Shown piece by piece: positions 1 through 6,874 of a DNA stretch of 64,000 nt. This stretch comes from Bog-756 sp038210245 (GTDB lineage: Bacteria; Actinomycetota; Acidimicrobiia; Acidimicrobiales; RAAP-2): contig JBBQWW010000010.1 of NCBI GenBank assembly GCA_038210245.1, positions 1-64,000 of the forward strand, read 5' to 3'. The position numbers and the translations under genes were made by a program. The notes under the pieces are model-generated. The model had not been told where the DNA came from and did no database searches. It worked only from the letters and a program-made list of their open reading frames with translations. Numbering within the stretch: the first letter of the stretch is position 1; every line of letters begins with the position of its first letter.

Positions 1-142
1 GGGACAGCGAAGCGATTAGTGGAACAAGGAGCCCGGCGGGTGGATCCCCGACCCGGAGGGGTAGGGAATTACGTGAACGCAGGGGTAGGGAATTACTTGA
101 ACGTCCTGGTCAGTCGCTAGGGAAATACTTGAACGCTGACAC
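1..142. mobile_element. Terminal end of a probable IS21-family insertion sequence (partial)
   Basis: Three imperfect 18-bp direct repeats of the form TAGGGAATTACTTGAACG lie at 62-79, 86-103 and 118-135. They are followed by CGCTGACA, which is the reverse complement of TGTCAGCG. Multiple internal repeats close to a TG...CA terminus are characteristic of IS21-family ends, where IstA binds. The recombinase reading frame starts immediately afterwards, so I infer the element lies to the left, off the window, and ends near 141-142. No transposase gene is visible in the first 60 bases, so the family assignment rests on the repeat architecture alone. It could also be another element type or a recombinase site array. 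Confidence 0.5.
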
Positions 143-600
143 GCCGCCAAAGCCAGACGGCGCCGAGATCTTCTGGTTGAAGAGCAGGAGAAGCTGCTGA
201 AGGCCCACTACGCCGATGCCGTCCCTCTGGACCTCATGAAGAAGGAGCAGGCCCGGATCGCCGCGGAGCTGAAGTCGATCGACCAGCAAGTGGCGATCGC
301 CTCAGCCAACTACGACGCCATCCGGGACCGACTCGATCGGTGCCTAAACCTTCTGACGAACTGTCATGCTGCCTACCTGGCCGCTCCGCACCATCTACGT
401 CGAATGATGAATCAGGCGGTGTTCGAGAAGTTCCTGGTGGATATGAACGGCTCCTCGGAGGCAGAACCCACAGATTTGTTCGGCCTCTTGCTTCGGACGG
501 ACTTCGTTCTGGCTGCAAACGGCACGGACGCTGCGCTGGTTTCGGGCAGTCCTCCGCTGCACAGGAATATTGACTGGGCGAACGGACGACCGGTCAATCT
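143..600 (+). pseudogene. 3' remnant of a large serine recombinase
   Basis: The open frame from about 143 encodes the C-terminal part of an actinobacterial large serine recombinase. It has a helical stretch rich in Glu, Lys and Leu, then AAYLAAPHHLRRMMNQAVFE-like sequence just before FLVDMNG, which is a family hallmark. The catalytic resolvase domain, the recombinase domain and the zinc ribbon are all missing upstream, where an in-frame TGA (137-139) lies inside the presumed IS end. After about 560 the similarity fades, and the frame runs on antisense to the tRNA-Ser gene until 913. I therefore treat it as a dead fragment, probably of a prophage or integrative element, and place its 3' limit only roughly. 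Confidence 0.7.
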
Positions 601-667
601 TGGCAAGGTCCATGGTCGCGGCCACGTTCGAGGACCCGAACGGACAGGCCCTCGAACGAGACAACGC

Positions 668-686
668 AACCCACTCGGGGTGGGTT
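668..686 (-). terminator. Hairpin just downstream of tRNA-Ser(CGA)
   Basis: A perfect 7-bp inverted repeat (AACCCAC, 5-nt loop, GTGGGTT) lies 15 nt beyond the 3' end of the leftward tRNA-Ser gene. The minus-strand sequence after the stem is only mildly T-rich, so this is a candidate rather than a textbook intrinsic terminator. Confidence 0.4.
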
Positions 687-701
687 TGAATAAGCACTAC
701 T

Positions 702-789
702 TGGCGGAGGGAGTGGGATTCGAACCCACGGTGCCTTGCGACACAACGGTTTTCGAGACCGTCCGATTCGTCCGCTCTCGCATCCCTCC
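702..789 (-). tRNA. tRNA-Ser(CGA)
   Basis: An 88-nt class II tRNA read on the minus strand. The acceptor stem GGAGGGA/TCCCTCC pairs perfectly, the anticodon loop reads CTCGAAA (anticodon CGA, plus-strand 753-755), a long variable arm is present, the T arm contains GGTTCGAATCC, and a 3' CCA is encoded at 702-704. It decodes UCG serine codons. It sits beside recombinase debris, consistent with the area having been an integration site. Confidence 0.95.
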
Positions 790-878
790 GCCCGAGAGGC
801 TAGCCGCGACCCCGGACACCGCAGGCTCCCGGTCCGTCCGGCCGTGGGCCTGGTGGAGGGGTGGTGCGAGGCGCCTGG

Positions 879-1553
879 TCAGGATCGGGGATCGGCGGGC
901 GGGGTTCGGGTGAGGGCGGGGATGGGGTGCCGACCCACACGGACGGGATGTCGGGCTCGGGCCAGCATGGCCGTGTCGCCGGCGCTGTTCCCGTAGGCGA
1001 ACTCCAGATCGCAATGCTCACCGACGTGGTCGTCGAGCAGGGTGACTTTGGCCTCGCCCCGGACGTTGCGTCCGTCCAGCCGACCGGTCAGGGTCTCGGT
1101 CACGGGGTCGACCTCCCACTGTGTGGCGATGACCTCGTCGATGCCCAGCGAGGCCGCTACCAACGTCACGTAGGCCGAGAACGACGCACTGACCACGATG
1201 ATCCGGTGCCCTTGCGCCTGGTGCCACCGGATCCGGCCCGCAACATCAGGGCGGATGAGTGAGCGCTCCACCTCCCGTGCCGTATCGGTCGCCGCATCCT
1301 CGGCCAGGCGGCGGTCCAACCCACCCAGTACATCCATACAGATCAGCTGCTTGGCCCGGTCGCGGGCGGCGCCGCCCCGGAGGGCCAGGCCCAGCTGGGG
1401 AGCGTGGTGCACGAATGTGGTGGCCAGCTCCCGGGGTCCGCGCACACGAGTCAGGAAGAGCCGGAAGGTGTCCTTCGTGGTGATGGTGCCGTCGAAATCG
1501 AAGGCCACCAGGGGAGGACCCCCCGGGTCAGTCCCTCCGGGCTCAGAAGCCAT
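879..1553 (-). CDS. HAD-IB family phosphatase (SerB-like)
   Basis: A 224-residue protein of the haloacid dehalogenase superfamily, subfamily IB, which contains phosphoserine phosphatase and related small-molecule phosphatases. Motif I is FDFDGT near residue 18, where the first Asp is the phosphorylated nucleophile. Motif II is the Ser in VVSASF. Motif III/IV is the downstream Lys followed by YGNSAGD, which binds Mg2+. The insertion after motif I makes the C1 helical cap typical of this subfamily. The substrate cannot be told from sequence; phosphoserine or a glycerol or inositol phosphate are all possible. The ATG at 1553 is used, but a shorter form starting just before FDFDGT is possible. 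It stands alone, beyond tRNA-Ser, and is cytoplasmic. Confidence 0.85.
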   Translation of the reverse strand: MASEPGGTDPGGPPLVAFDFDGTITTKDTFRLFLTRVRGPRELATTFVHHAPQLGLALRGGAARDRAKQLICMDVLGGLDRRLAEDAATDTAREVERSLIRPDVAGRIRWHQAQGHRIIVVSASFSAYVTLVAASLGIDEVIATQWEVDPVTETLTGRLDGRNVRGEAKVTLLDDHVGEHCDLEFAYGNSAGDTAMLARARHPVRVGRHPIPALTRTPPADPRS

Positions 1554-2032
1554 GGCGGCCGTGTGGTCGGGGCATCGGGACTCCGTTGCCCTGGTGGGCT
1601 TCCGGGGCCGAATCCGACGGCGGCAGTCGTTGATCGTCCAAGGCTGGGTCGATCCGCTCCTGTCCTGGTGCTCGGCTCACGGCCGGCCTCCTGTCTCGTC
1701 GCATGTCCGAGCCCGGTCCGCACCCCTTCCCCTCAAGACGGCCCTTCGGGATGCCGAAGAAACACCGAGGAGCACGTTCGATCGGTATGTGGAGATAACC
1801 AGGGAGGCAGGTCAGGCCATGGCAGTTTGTCATGAAGTCGTCAGAGGCCTCGCTCACGATGGAGATTGACGCTCCCGCTATTGGCAGGGATGGAGTCAAT
1901 TCCATCCCGGATGGTGTGTCAAGACGACATGCCGTTGGTTCGGTGCACTCCAGTGTGATGGTGCCGGCCTGCTCCTGTGCGCAGGCCGGCCTGGACCGGA
2001 GTGTGCCGATCGTTAAGGGAAGGCACGAATAG
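1554..2032. other. Non-coding stretch between HAD phosphatase and small ORF
   Basis: About 480 bases without a convincing gene. The open frames here (for example a leftward one ending at 1543) have no recognisable protein features. The right half (1740-2030) is less GC-rich than the flanks. I see no RNA gene, array or clear terminator. Confidence 0.5.
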
Positions 2033-2326
2033 ATGACTATGGCCAAGGCTCCCAATCCGCGAGACCGCCATGGGCACCCGGTAGCGTGGCCAGCCATGGG
2101 AGCCCCCGAGGGCGAGGGAACGAGCTCCATGACGCCCGGGTGGTTCGCCCAGCTGGTCTGTCGCTATGCATCGCACGACTGGTGGTCGCTGGCCTACCCA
2201 CCGGCCCGGCGCTGGGAGTGCCGGCGGTGTGGGGTGATCGTCGAGGAAGCTCCCACTTCCACCCCCGATCGCCGGCGAACGCCGCGGGACAAGACCAAGC
2301 CGGCCAACGGCCCCACCCACGCCTGA
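2033..2326 (+). CDS. Small conserved-looking protein with a CxxCG knuckle, unknown function
   Basis: A 97-residue protein of unknown function. The middle holds a Trp/Tyr-rich segment (SHDWWSLAYP) followed by ECRRCG, a single zinc-knuckle-like CxxC pair, then a basic, Pro/Lys-rich tail. The start ATG at 2033 follows GGGAAGG about 10 bases upstream, a fair ribosome-binding site. There is no signal peptide or membrane segment. The tightly spaced aromatic residues and cysteines look selected, so I believe it is a real gene, but the family is not recognised. One CxxC alone would not complete a zinc site unless the protein dimerises or uses the upstream Cys and His (residues near 43-48). Confidence 0.5.
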   Translation: MTMAKAPNPRDRHGHPVAWPAMGAPEGEGTSSMTPGWFAQLVCRYASHDWWSLAYPPARRWECRRCGVIVEEAPTSTPDRRRTPRDKTKPANGPTHA

Positions 2327-2770
2327 CGGATCTCCGGGCGTTTGTCCCTCCTGCCCCACTGATGGCGGTCCCCGAGAGGGGTAATATGGCGCTCGGTGGC
2401 CCGTTTAACCACTAGTTGTGGTGGCCCAAGCGCGGTCCGTCCGATCATTGTTAACCAAGGGATAACTTGACGTTTTCCACTTGTTTACCAGCGAGGCCAC
2501 CGTTACGGTGACTGTTGATGCAAGCAAGTCACACGCTCGGCGCAACCGCGAAAAGGACAAGATGTCAGGGCATCAATGTCCCTTCGTCACCGTGCCGGCG
2601 GCCGGGCCGTCCCGCTGAAGCGGGGCGAATCGCCCGTCCAGGCAGTACCAGGCAGTACGATAGCCTGGTGCTGGCCACGAATGGAGCGATCCACTCGGGG
2701 GACGGCGTGTTCGGCGGACTCGACGGCAGGATCATCGAGATGCGCGTGGGTGGTGAGATTCGTGTAAGGC
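2327..2770. other. Long leader or intergenic region upstream of the envelope gene cluster
   Basis: This stretch has no supported gene and is locally AT-rich (2440-2520) against the GC-rich background. It contains a perfect tandem duplication of CAGGCAGTAC at 2639-2648 and 2649-2658. I searched by eye for c-di-GMP and c-di-AMP riboswitch cores and did not find them. Confidence 0.4.
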
Positions 2771-2826
2771 AAATAGATGCAATCAGCGGGCATCTATTTT
2801 GCGGTTATTTAGGCACTAACTATAAG
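2771..2826 (+). promoter_or_regulatory. Palindrome and candidate promoter of the envelope glycan cluster
   Basis: A perfect 10-bp inverted repeat, AAATAGATGC (2771-2780) and GCATCTATTT (2790-2799), with a 9-nt spacer overlaps the candidate -35 box TTGCGG (2799-2804). That box is followed after 16 nt by the candidate -10 box TATAAG (2821-2826), about 50 bases before the GTG start at 2877. This geometry fits an operator for a dimeric repressor. The palindrome could equally be a bidirectional terminator, since its A- and T-rich ends would give A-stem-U. Confidence 0.45.
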
Positions 2827-2876
2827 ACCAATATGACAAGCGGCGTCGGACGTCTTGCAGTTAACGAGGGGCAATT

Positions 2877-5270
2877 GTGCATTCTATAGACATCAGTGTG
2901 GTCATCCCCACACGCAACGAGCGCGAGAATATCGAACCACTGATCACCCGCCTGGCGGCCACATTGCCCGCCGGGACATCTCAGGTGATATTCGTCGACG
3001 ACAGCAGCGATGACACCCCGGTGGTCATGGCGGCCATTGCGGAGACCTCCACCCTGCCCGTGCTGATCCTCCACCGTGAGCCCGGCGAGCGGTCCGGTGG
3101 CCTGGGCGGCGCCGTCGTGGCTGGACTGCGCCTGTGCGAAGGGCGGGTGGCCGTGGTCATGGACGGCGACCTCCAGCACCCTCCCGAGACCATCCCCGAC
3201 CTCATCCGTCCCATCGACCTGGGCGAGGCCGACGTGGTGGTGGCCAGCCGGTACCGCGACAACGGACAGGCCGCCGGACTGGCCAACAGGTCGCGGGTGG
3301 GGGTGTCCCACGCTGCCACCAAGCTGACCAAGTCGGCCTTCCCCCGACGCCTCCAGGAGGTGTCGGACCCGATGAGCGGATTCTTCGCCCTCCGCCTGGC
3401 CGCTGTGGACATCGACAGTCTGCGCCCGGTGGGCTTCAAGATCCTGCTCGAGGCGGTGGCCCGCTGCCGTCTGAAGGTGGCCGAGGTCGGGTTCAGCTTC
3501 GCGCCCCGGCACTCCGGGGAGTCCAAGGCCGACTTCCGCGAGGGCCTCCGCTTCGCCGTCCACCTCACCCGACTCCGGCTGGGTACGATCCTCACCCCCC
3601 GCCAACAGCGGGCAGCCGGCTTCGCCGCTGTGGGTGCCACCGGACTGGTGGTCAACACCATCGCTTTCTGGGCCTTCATCCGCTTCGGCCATCTGCCGTA
3701 CCTGCTGGCCGCAGTGCTGTCGACCCAGATCTCCACCACCTGGAACTTCGTGGGTATGGAGCTCTTCGTCTTCTCCGGCCGCAAGGCCGGCGGGCTCTGG
3801 GGCCGCTACTGGCGGTTCTGCCTGCTCAACAACACCGTGATGCTGGCCCGGCTGCCCCTGCTGGCCTTGATGGTCGAAGTCCTACACACACCCAAGACGG
3901 CTGCCAACGTGATCACCCTGTTGGCGGTGTTCTTGATCCGATTCGGAATCAGCGATCGCTTCATCTACGAAGGAGAGAAGAAAATGGCCAAAGCCGAAAC
4001 TGCGACCACCCTGGTCGGACCGATCGAGGTGGCGGTGGAGGAGTCACGCCCCGAGCTGAAGAGCCTCGAACTGGCTCTCGGCACGCCGTTCCGCCATTAC
4101 TACGACCTCCATGGGATCGTGACCATCGGCAGCGACGTGGTGCTCCCCGAGCTGTCCTACTTCCTCACGCCCAGCCCGGTCGGCGACAGCGCCAGCCCGG
4201 ACATCGCCATCCGGGTCGGGAAGGTGGGCAAGACCCGGTCCCGCACCCGTCTGGTGCGCTCCGAGGACGGCAAGACCATCCGGTGGGAGGAGCAGCTGGG
4301 CCGGGGATCGGCCAACTTCGCCATCCACTTCGGATCGCAGATCCTGGTGACGTCGTCCAAGGCGCTGGCCCGCAGCCCCCACGTGCTCTACACCAACGTG
4401 GTGGAGGCGCTGCTGCGTTTCGTCTTCGTCGACCGGGGCTACATGCTCCTGCACGCCGCCTGCATGGACGTCGGCGGTCGGGGCATCGTGCTGTCGGCCC
4501 GCACCGATACCGGCAAGACCGGGACCGTGCTGAAGTTCCTCCGCACCAGCGAGGGCCGGTTCCTGTCCGACGACATGACCATCATCGACAGTGCCGGTGT
4601 GGCCAGGAGCTTCCCCAAGCCTCTGACCATCAGCCAGCACACCCTGCGGGCCATCGACGCCGGGGATCTCACCCGTCGGGAGTGGGCCTGGCTGCGGGTG
4701 CAGAGTCGCCTGCACTCCAAGGAGGGCCGTGGCTTCGCCATGAAGCTGGCCGACCACAACGTGCCGATCATGACCATCAACGGCTGGACCCAGCGGATCA
4801 TCCCGCCGCCGAAGTATCACGTCCAGCGTCTGGTACCGTGCGAGCTGGGCTCGACCACCACCATCGATCAGCTCTACATCATCGAGCGGGGTGTTCCTCA
4901 CCACAGCATGGTCTCGCAGTCCCAGGCCATCGTGGAGTTGCTGGAGAACACCGAAGATGCCTACGGATTCCCTCCGTACCGCTACTTGGCGCAGGCGTTG
5001 TCGGTGGGTGGCCTCAGCTACGACGAGCTCCGGGAGCGGGAACGACTGATCTTGGTGAGTGCCATGGAGAGCGTGCAGATCCATCGACTCGGGTCGAACG
5101 ACTACACCTGGGCGGAGCAGATCGCTGCGGCCATCGCTCCAGCCACGGCCTCGGCGAAGACGGACGTCCCTTATCTCGACCTCACCAACGCCGGCACGAA
5201 TGGACATGACTACTTCGGAATCGACAAGAGCGTTCCTGAGGGAGATCCCCTGTCTGGCTCCGAAGCCTGA
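2877..5270 (+). CDS. Fused GT2 polyprenyl-phosphate glycosyltransferase, GtrA and HprK-like P-loop protein
   Basis: A 797-residue three-part protein. Residues 1-240 form a GT2 domain of the polyprenol-phosphate mannose/glucose synthase type, with the nucleotide-binding acidic pair D41-D42 (FVDDSSDD) and the metal-binding D96-G-D98. It likely moves a hexose from a nucleotide sugar to polyprenyl phosphate. Residues 243-365 are a GtrA-like four-helix membrane domain, often fused to such enzymes. Residues 370-797 resemble HPr-kinase-like P-loop proteins, with a Walker A-like ARTDTGKT (G546, K547, T548) and a downstream SDDMT acidic motif. The start is GTG with GAGGGG upstream. Inside the frame, AAGGAG (3970-3975) stands 8 nt before an ATG at 3984, so the third domain may also be made alone. 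The third domain's substrate is unknown. Confidence 0.8.
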   Translation: MHSIDISVVIPTRNERENIEPLITRLAATLPAGTSQVIFVDDSSDDTPVVMAAIAETSTLPVLILHREPGERSGGLGGAVVAGLRLCEGRVAVVMDGDLQHPPETIPDLIRPIDLGEADVVVASRYRDNGQAAGLANRSRVGVSHAATKLTKSAFPRRLQEVSDPMSGFFALRLAAVDIDSLRPVGFKILLEAVARCRLKVAEVGFSFAPRHSGESKADFREGLRFAVHLTRLRLGTILTPRQQRAAGFAAVGATGLVVNTIAFWAFIRFGHLPYLLAAVLSTQISTTWNFVGMELFVFSGRKAGGLWGRYWRFCLLNNTVMLARLPLLALMVEVLHTPKTAANVITLLAVFLIRFGISDRFIYEGEKKMAKAETATTLVGPIEVAVEESRPELKSLELALGTPFRHYYDLHGIVTIGSDVVLPELSYFLTPSPVGDSASPDIAIRVGKVGKTRSRTRLVRSEDGKTIRWEEQLGRGSANFAIHFGSQILVTSSKALARSPHVLYTNVVEALLRFVFVDRGYMLLHAACMDVGGRGIVLSARTDTGKTGTVLKFLRTSEGRFLSDDMTIIDSAGVARSFPKPLTISQHTLRAIDAGDLTRREWAWLRVQSRLHSKEGRGFAMKLADHNVPIMTINGWTQRIIPPPKYHVQRLVPCELGSTTTIDQLYIIERGVPHHSMVSQSQAIVELLENTEDAYGFPPYRYLAQALSVGGLSYDELRERERLILVSAMESVQIHRLGSNDYTWAEQIAAAIAPATASAKTDVPYLDLTNAGTNGHDYFGIDKSVPEGDPLSGSEA
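3970..3986 (+). promoter_or_regulatory. Internal Shine-Dalgarno and ATG inside the fusion gene
   Basis: AAGGAG at 3970-3975, 8 nt, then ATG at 3984, in frame with the surrounding gene. It lies exactly at the junction between the GtrA domain and the P-loop domain (residue 370). It would release a 428-residue soluble P-loop protein. The domain junction coinciding with a near-perfect ribosome-binding site suggests either true internal initiation or two genes recently fused by loss of a stop codon. Confidence 0.5.
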
Positions 5271-5302
5271 CACGAGAAGTTTGAACTCCCGCAGGGCCCA
5301 CA

Positions 5303-6874
5303 GTGACACTGCTTAGCGACGACCGCGCTGGCGTGATGGAACGCCAGGCGGCGTCGCCTGCGGGTGACGCGCGCCCCGAGCTCACGGAGAAGCCCACTTT
5401 GAAGCAGCGTCTCTGGCCGCTGCCCACCACCGTCTGGCTGGGATTGACCCTGCTCCTGGGCCTGGTGGTGCGGCTCACCAATCTCAACGCCTTCGGGTTC
5501 AACAGCGACGAAGCGGTGTACGCCGGTCAGTCGGCATCCCTGGCCGGCAACCCGCTCTTCGTCAATCAGTTCCCCATCTTCCGGGCCCATCCGCTGCTGA
5601 TGCCCACGCTGCTCTCGCCGCTGTTCTCTTCGGGCACCCCGGACCTGCGGGGCCGGGTGGTGGTGGCCATCCTCGGTGTGGCCACGCTCTTCGCCATCTA
5701 CCTGTTGGGTAAGGAACTCTACGGGCCGAGGACCGGGATCATCGCCGCCCTCCTTCTGGGTCTCATGCCCTACCACCTGGTGGTCACCCGGCAGCTGCTG
5801 CTCGACGGTCCGGCGGTGCTCTGGATCACCCTGTCCTTTTGGATGCTGGCCCGGTTCGTCCGGACCAACCGGTTCGAGTGGCTGGCGGCCTCGGCGGCCA
5901 CGTTGGGGTTGGCCGTCCTGACCAAAGAGACCAGCATCGTCGTGGCCGGCAGTGTGATCATCTTCCTTTTGGTCAGCACCGAGGTCCGTCGTCCCGGTCG
6001 AGCCGTGGCCTTAACGCTGCTGGTGATGGGGGCCATAAGCCTGGTCTTCCCCCTGGCCATCGACTTGGCCGGCCACAAGTCGACGGGACAGAACTATCTG
6101 GCCTGGCAGCTGACCCGGTCGTCCAACCACGCCGGCACCTTCTATCTGACGGTCATCCCGGCCGCCATCGGCTGGCTGGTGGTGGCCGCCGCCGCCTCGG
6201 CCCTCATCTTCCGAAGGAACCGGACCTGGAGGGAACTGCTGCTGGTCCTGTGGATCATGGTCCCGTTCGTGACCCTCGAGATCTATCCGCTCAAGGGCTA
6301 CCAGTACCTGCTCCCGGTGGCGCCGGCGATGGCCCTGCTGGCCGCGCGGGCCCTGACCACCTGGCACCTGCCGGCCCGTTGGGACAAGTACACCAAATCG
6401 GTCCTCCGGCCGTTGGTCATCGTGGTGGTGGCGGTGTCGCTGCTCCCCGGGGTGTGGTCGGTCATCTTCCCGACGGTGAGCGCCTCGGCCCTGGCTGGTC
6501 AGGGAGGCGTGGCCGGGGGCCGGGAGGCAGGGAAGTGGGTGGGGGCCAACCTGGTGCCGGGTACCGAGCTCATGACCATCGGCCCCAGCCTGGCCAACAT
6601 CCTCGAGTACTACGGTCATCGCCCGGCCCAGGGCCTGTCGGTCAGCACCAACCCGTTGCACCGTAATCCGGCCTACACCCCCATCTACAACCCCGACCAG
6701 AGCGTCCGTAGTGGCCAGTTCACCTACCTGGTGTGGGACGCCTACTCGGCCTACCGGTCACCGACGACCGCCCACCGGTTGCAGAAGCTGATCAAGAAGT
6801 ACCACGGGTTCCCGATCCACACCGTGAAGGTCAACGGCAAGCCGGTCATCGTCTTCTACGAGGTCCACCCATGA
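5303..6874 (+). CDS. GT39/PMT-family membrane glycosyltransferase
   Basis: A 523-residue polytopic protein of the GT-C fold, related to protein O-mannosyltransferases and ArnT. These enzymes transfer a sugar from a polyprenyl-phosphate donor to a substrate on the outer face of the membrane. The N-terminal first helix is followed by the diagnostic acidic pair in FNSDEAVYAG (D69, E70). About ten or more hydrophobic segments follow, and a soluble tail ends in VFYEVHP. The donor is plausibly made by the GT2 domain of the preceding gene, 32 bases upstream. The GTG at 5303 is used; an ATG at 5336 is an alternative. The stop overlaps the next start (ATGA, 6871-6874), implying coupled translation. 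The acceptor is unknown; the secreted proteins encoded downstream are candidates. Confidence 0.82.
   Translation: MTLLSDDRAGVMERQAASPAGDARPELTEKPTLKQRLWPLPTTVWLGLTLLLGLVVRLTNLNAFGFNSDEAVYAGQSASLAGNPLFVNQFPIFRAHPLLMPTLLSPLFSSGTPDLRGRVVVAILGVATLFAIYLLGKELYGPRTGIIAALLLGLMPYHLVVTRQLLLDGPAVLWITLSFWMLARFVRTNRFEWLAASAATLGLAVLTKETSIVVAGSVIIFLLVSTEVRRPGRAVALTLLVMGAISLVFPLAIDLAGHKSTGQNYLAWQLTRSSNHAGTFYLTVIPAAIGWLVVAAAASALIFRRNRTWRELLLVLWIMVPFVTLEIYPLKGYQYLLPVAPAMALLAARALTTWHLPARWDKYTKSVLRPLVIVVVAVSLLPGVWSVIFPTVSASALAGQGGVAGGREAGKWVGANLVPGTELMTIGPSLANILEYYGHRPAQGLSVSTNPLHRNPAYTPIYNPDQSVRSGQFTYLVWDAYSAYRSPTTAHRLQKLIKKYHGFPIHTVKVNGKPVIVFYEVHP

Noticed and set aside
697..1014. Open frame across tRNA-Ser encoding TVGSNPTPSAK-like sequence
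   Set aside because: Frames crossing tRNA-Ser on either strand give well-known spurious peptides (GVGFEPT and GSNPTPSA types). They are artefacts of the tRNA sequence.
2400..2880. Possible c-di-GMP or c-di-AMP riboswitch in the cluster leader
   Set aside because: I did not find the conserved cores of either class. The visible structure is a simple palindrome better explained as an operator or terminator.
3134..5209. A 691-codon plus-strand frame inside the GT2-GtrA-HprK gene
   Set aside because: It is Arg/Pro/His-rich shadow sequence with no domain; the overlapping frame carries clear motifs.
4044..5309. A 421-codon minus-strand frame opposite the P-loop domain
   Set aside because: A high-GC antisense shadow with low-complexity composition.
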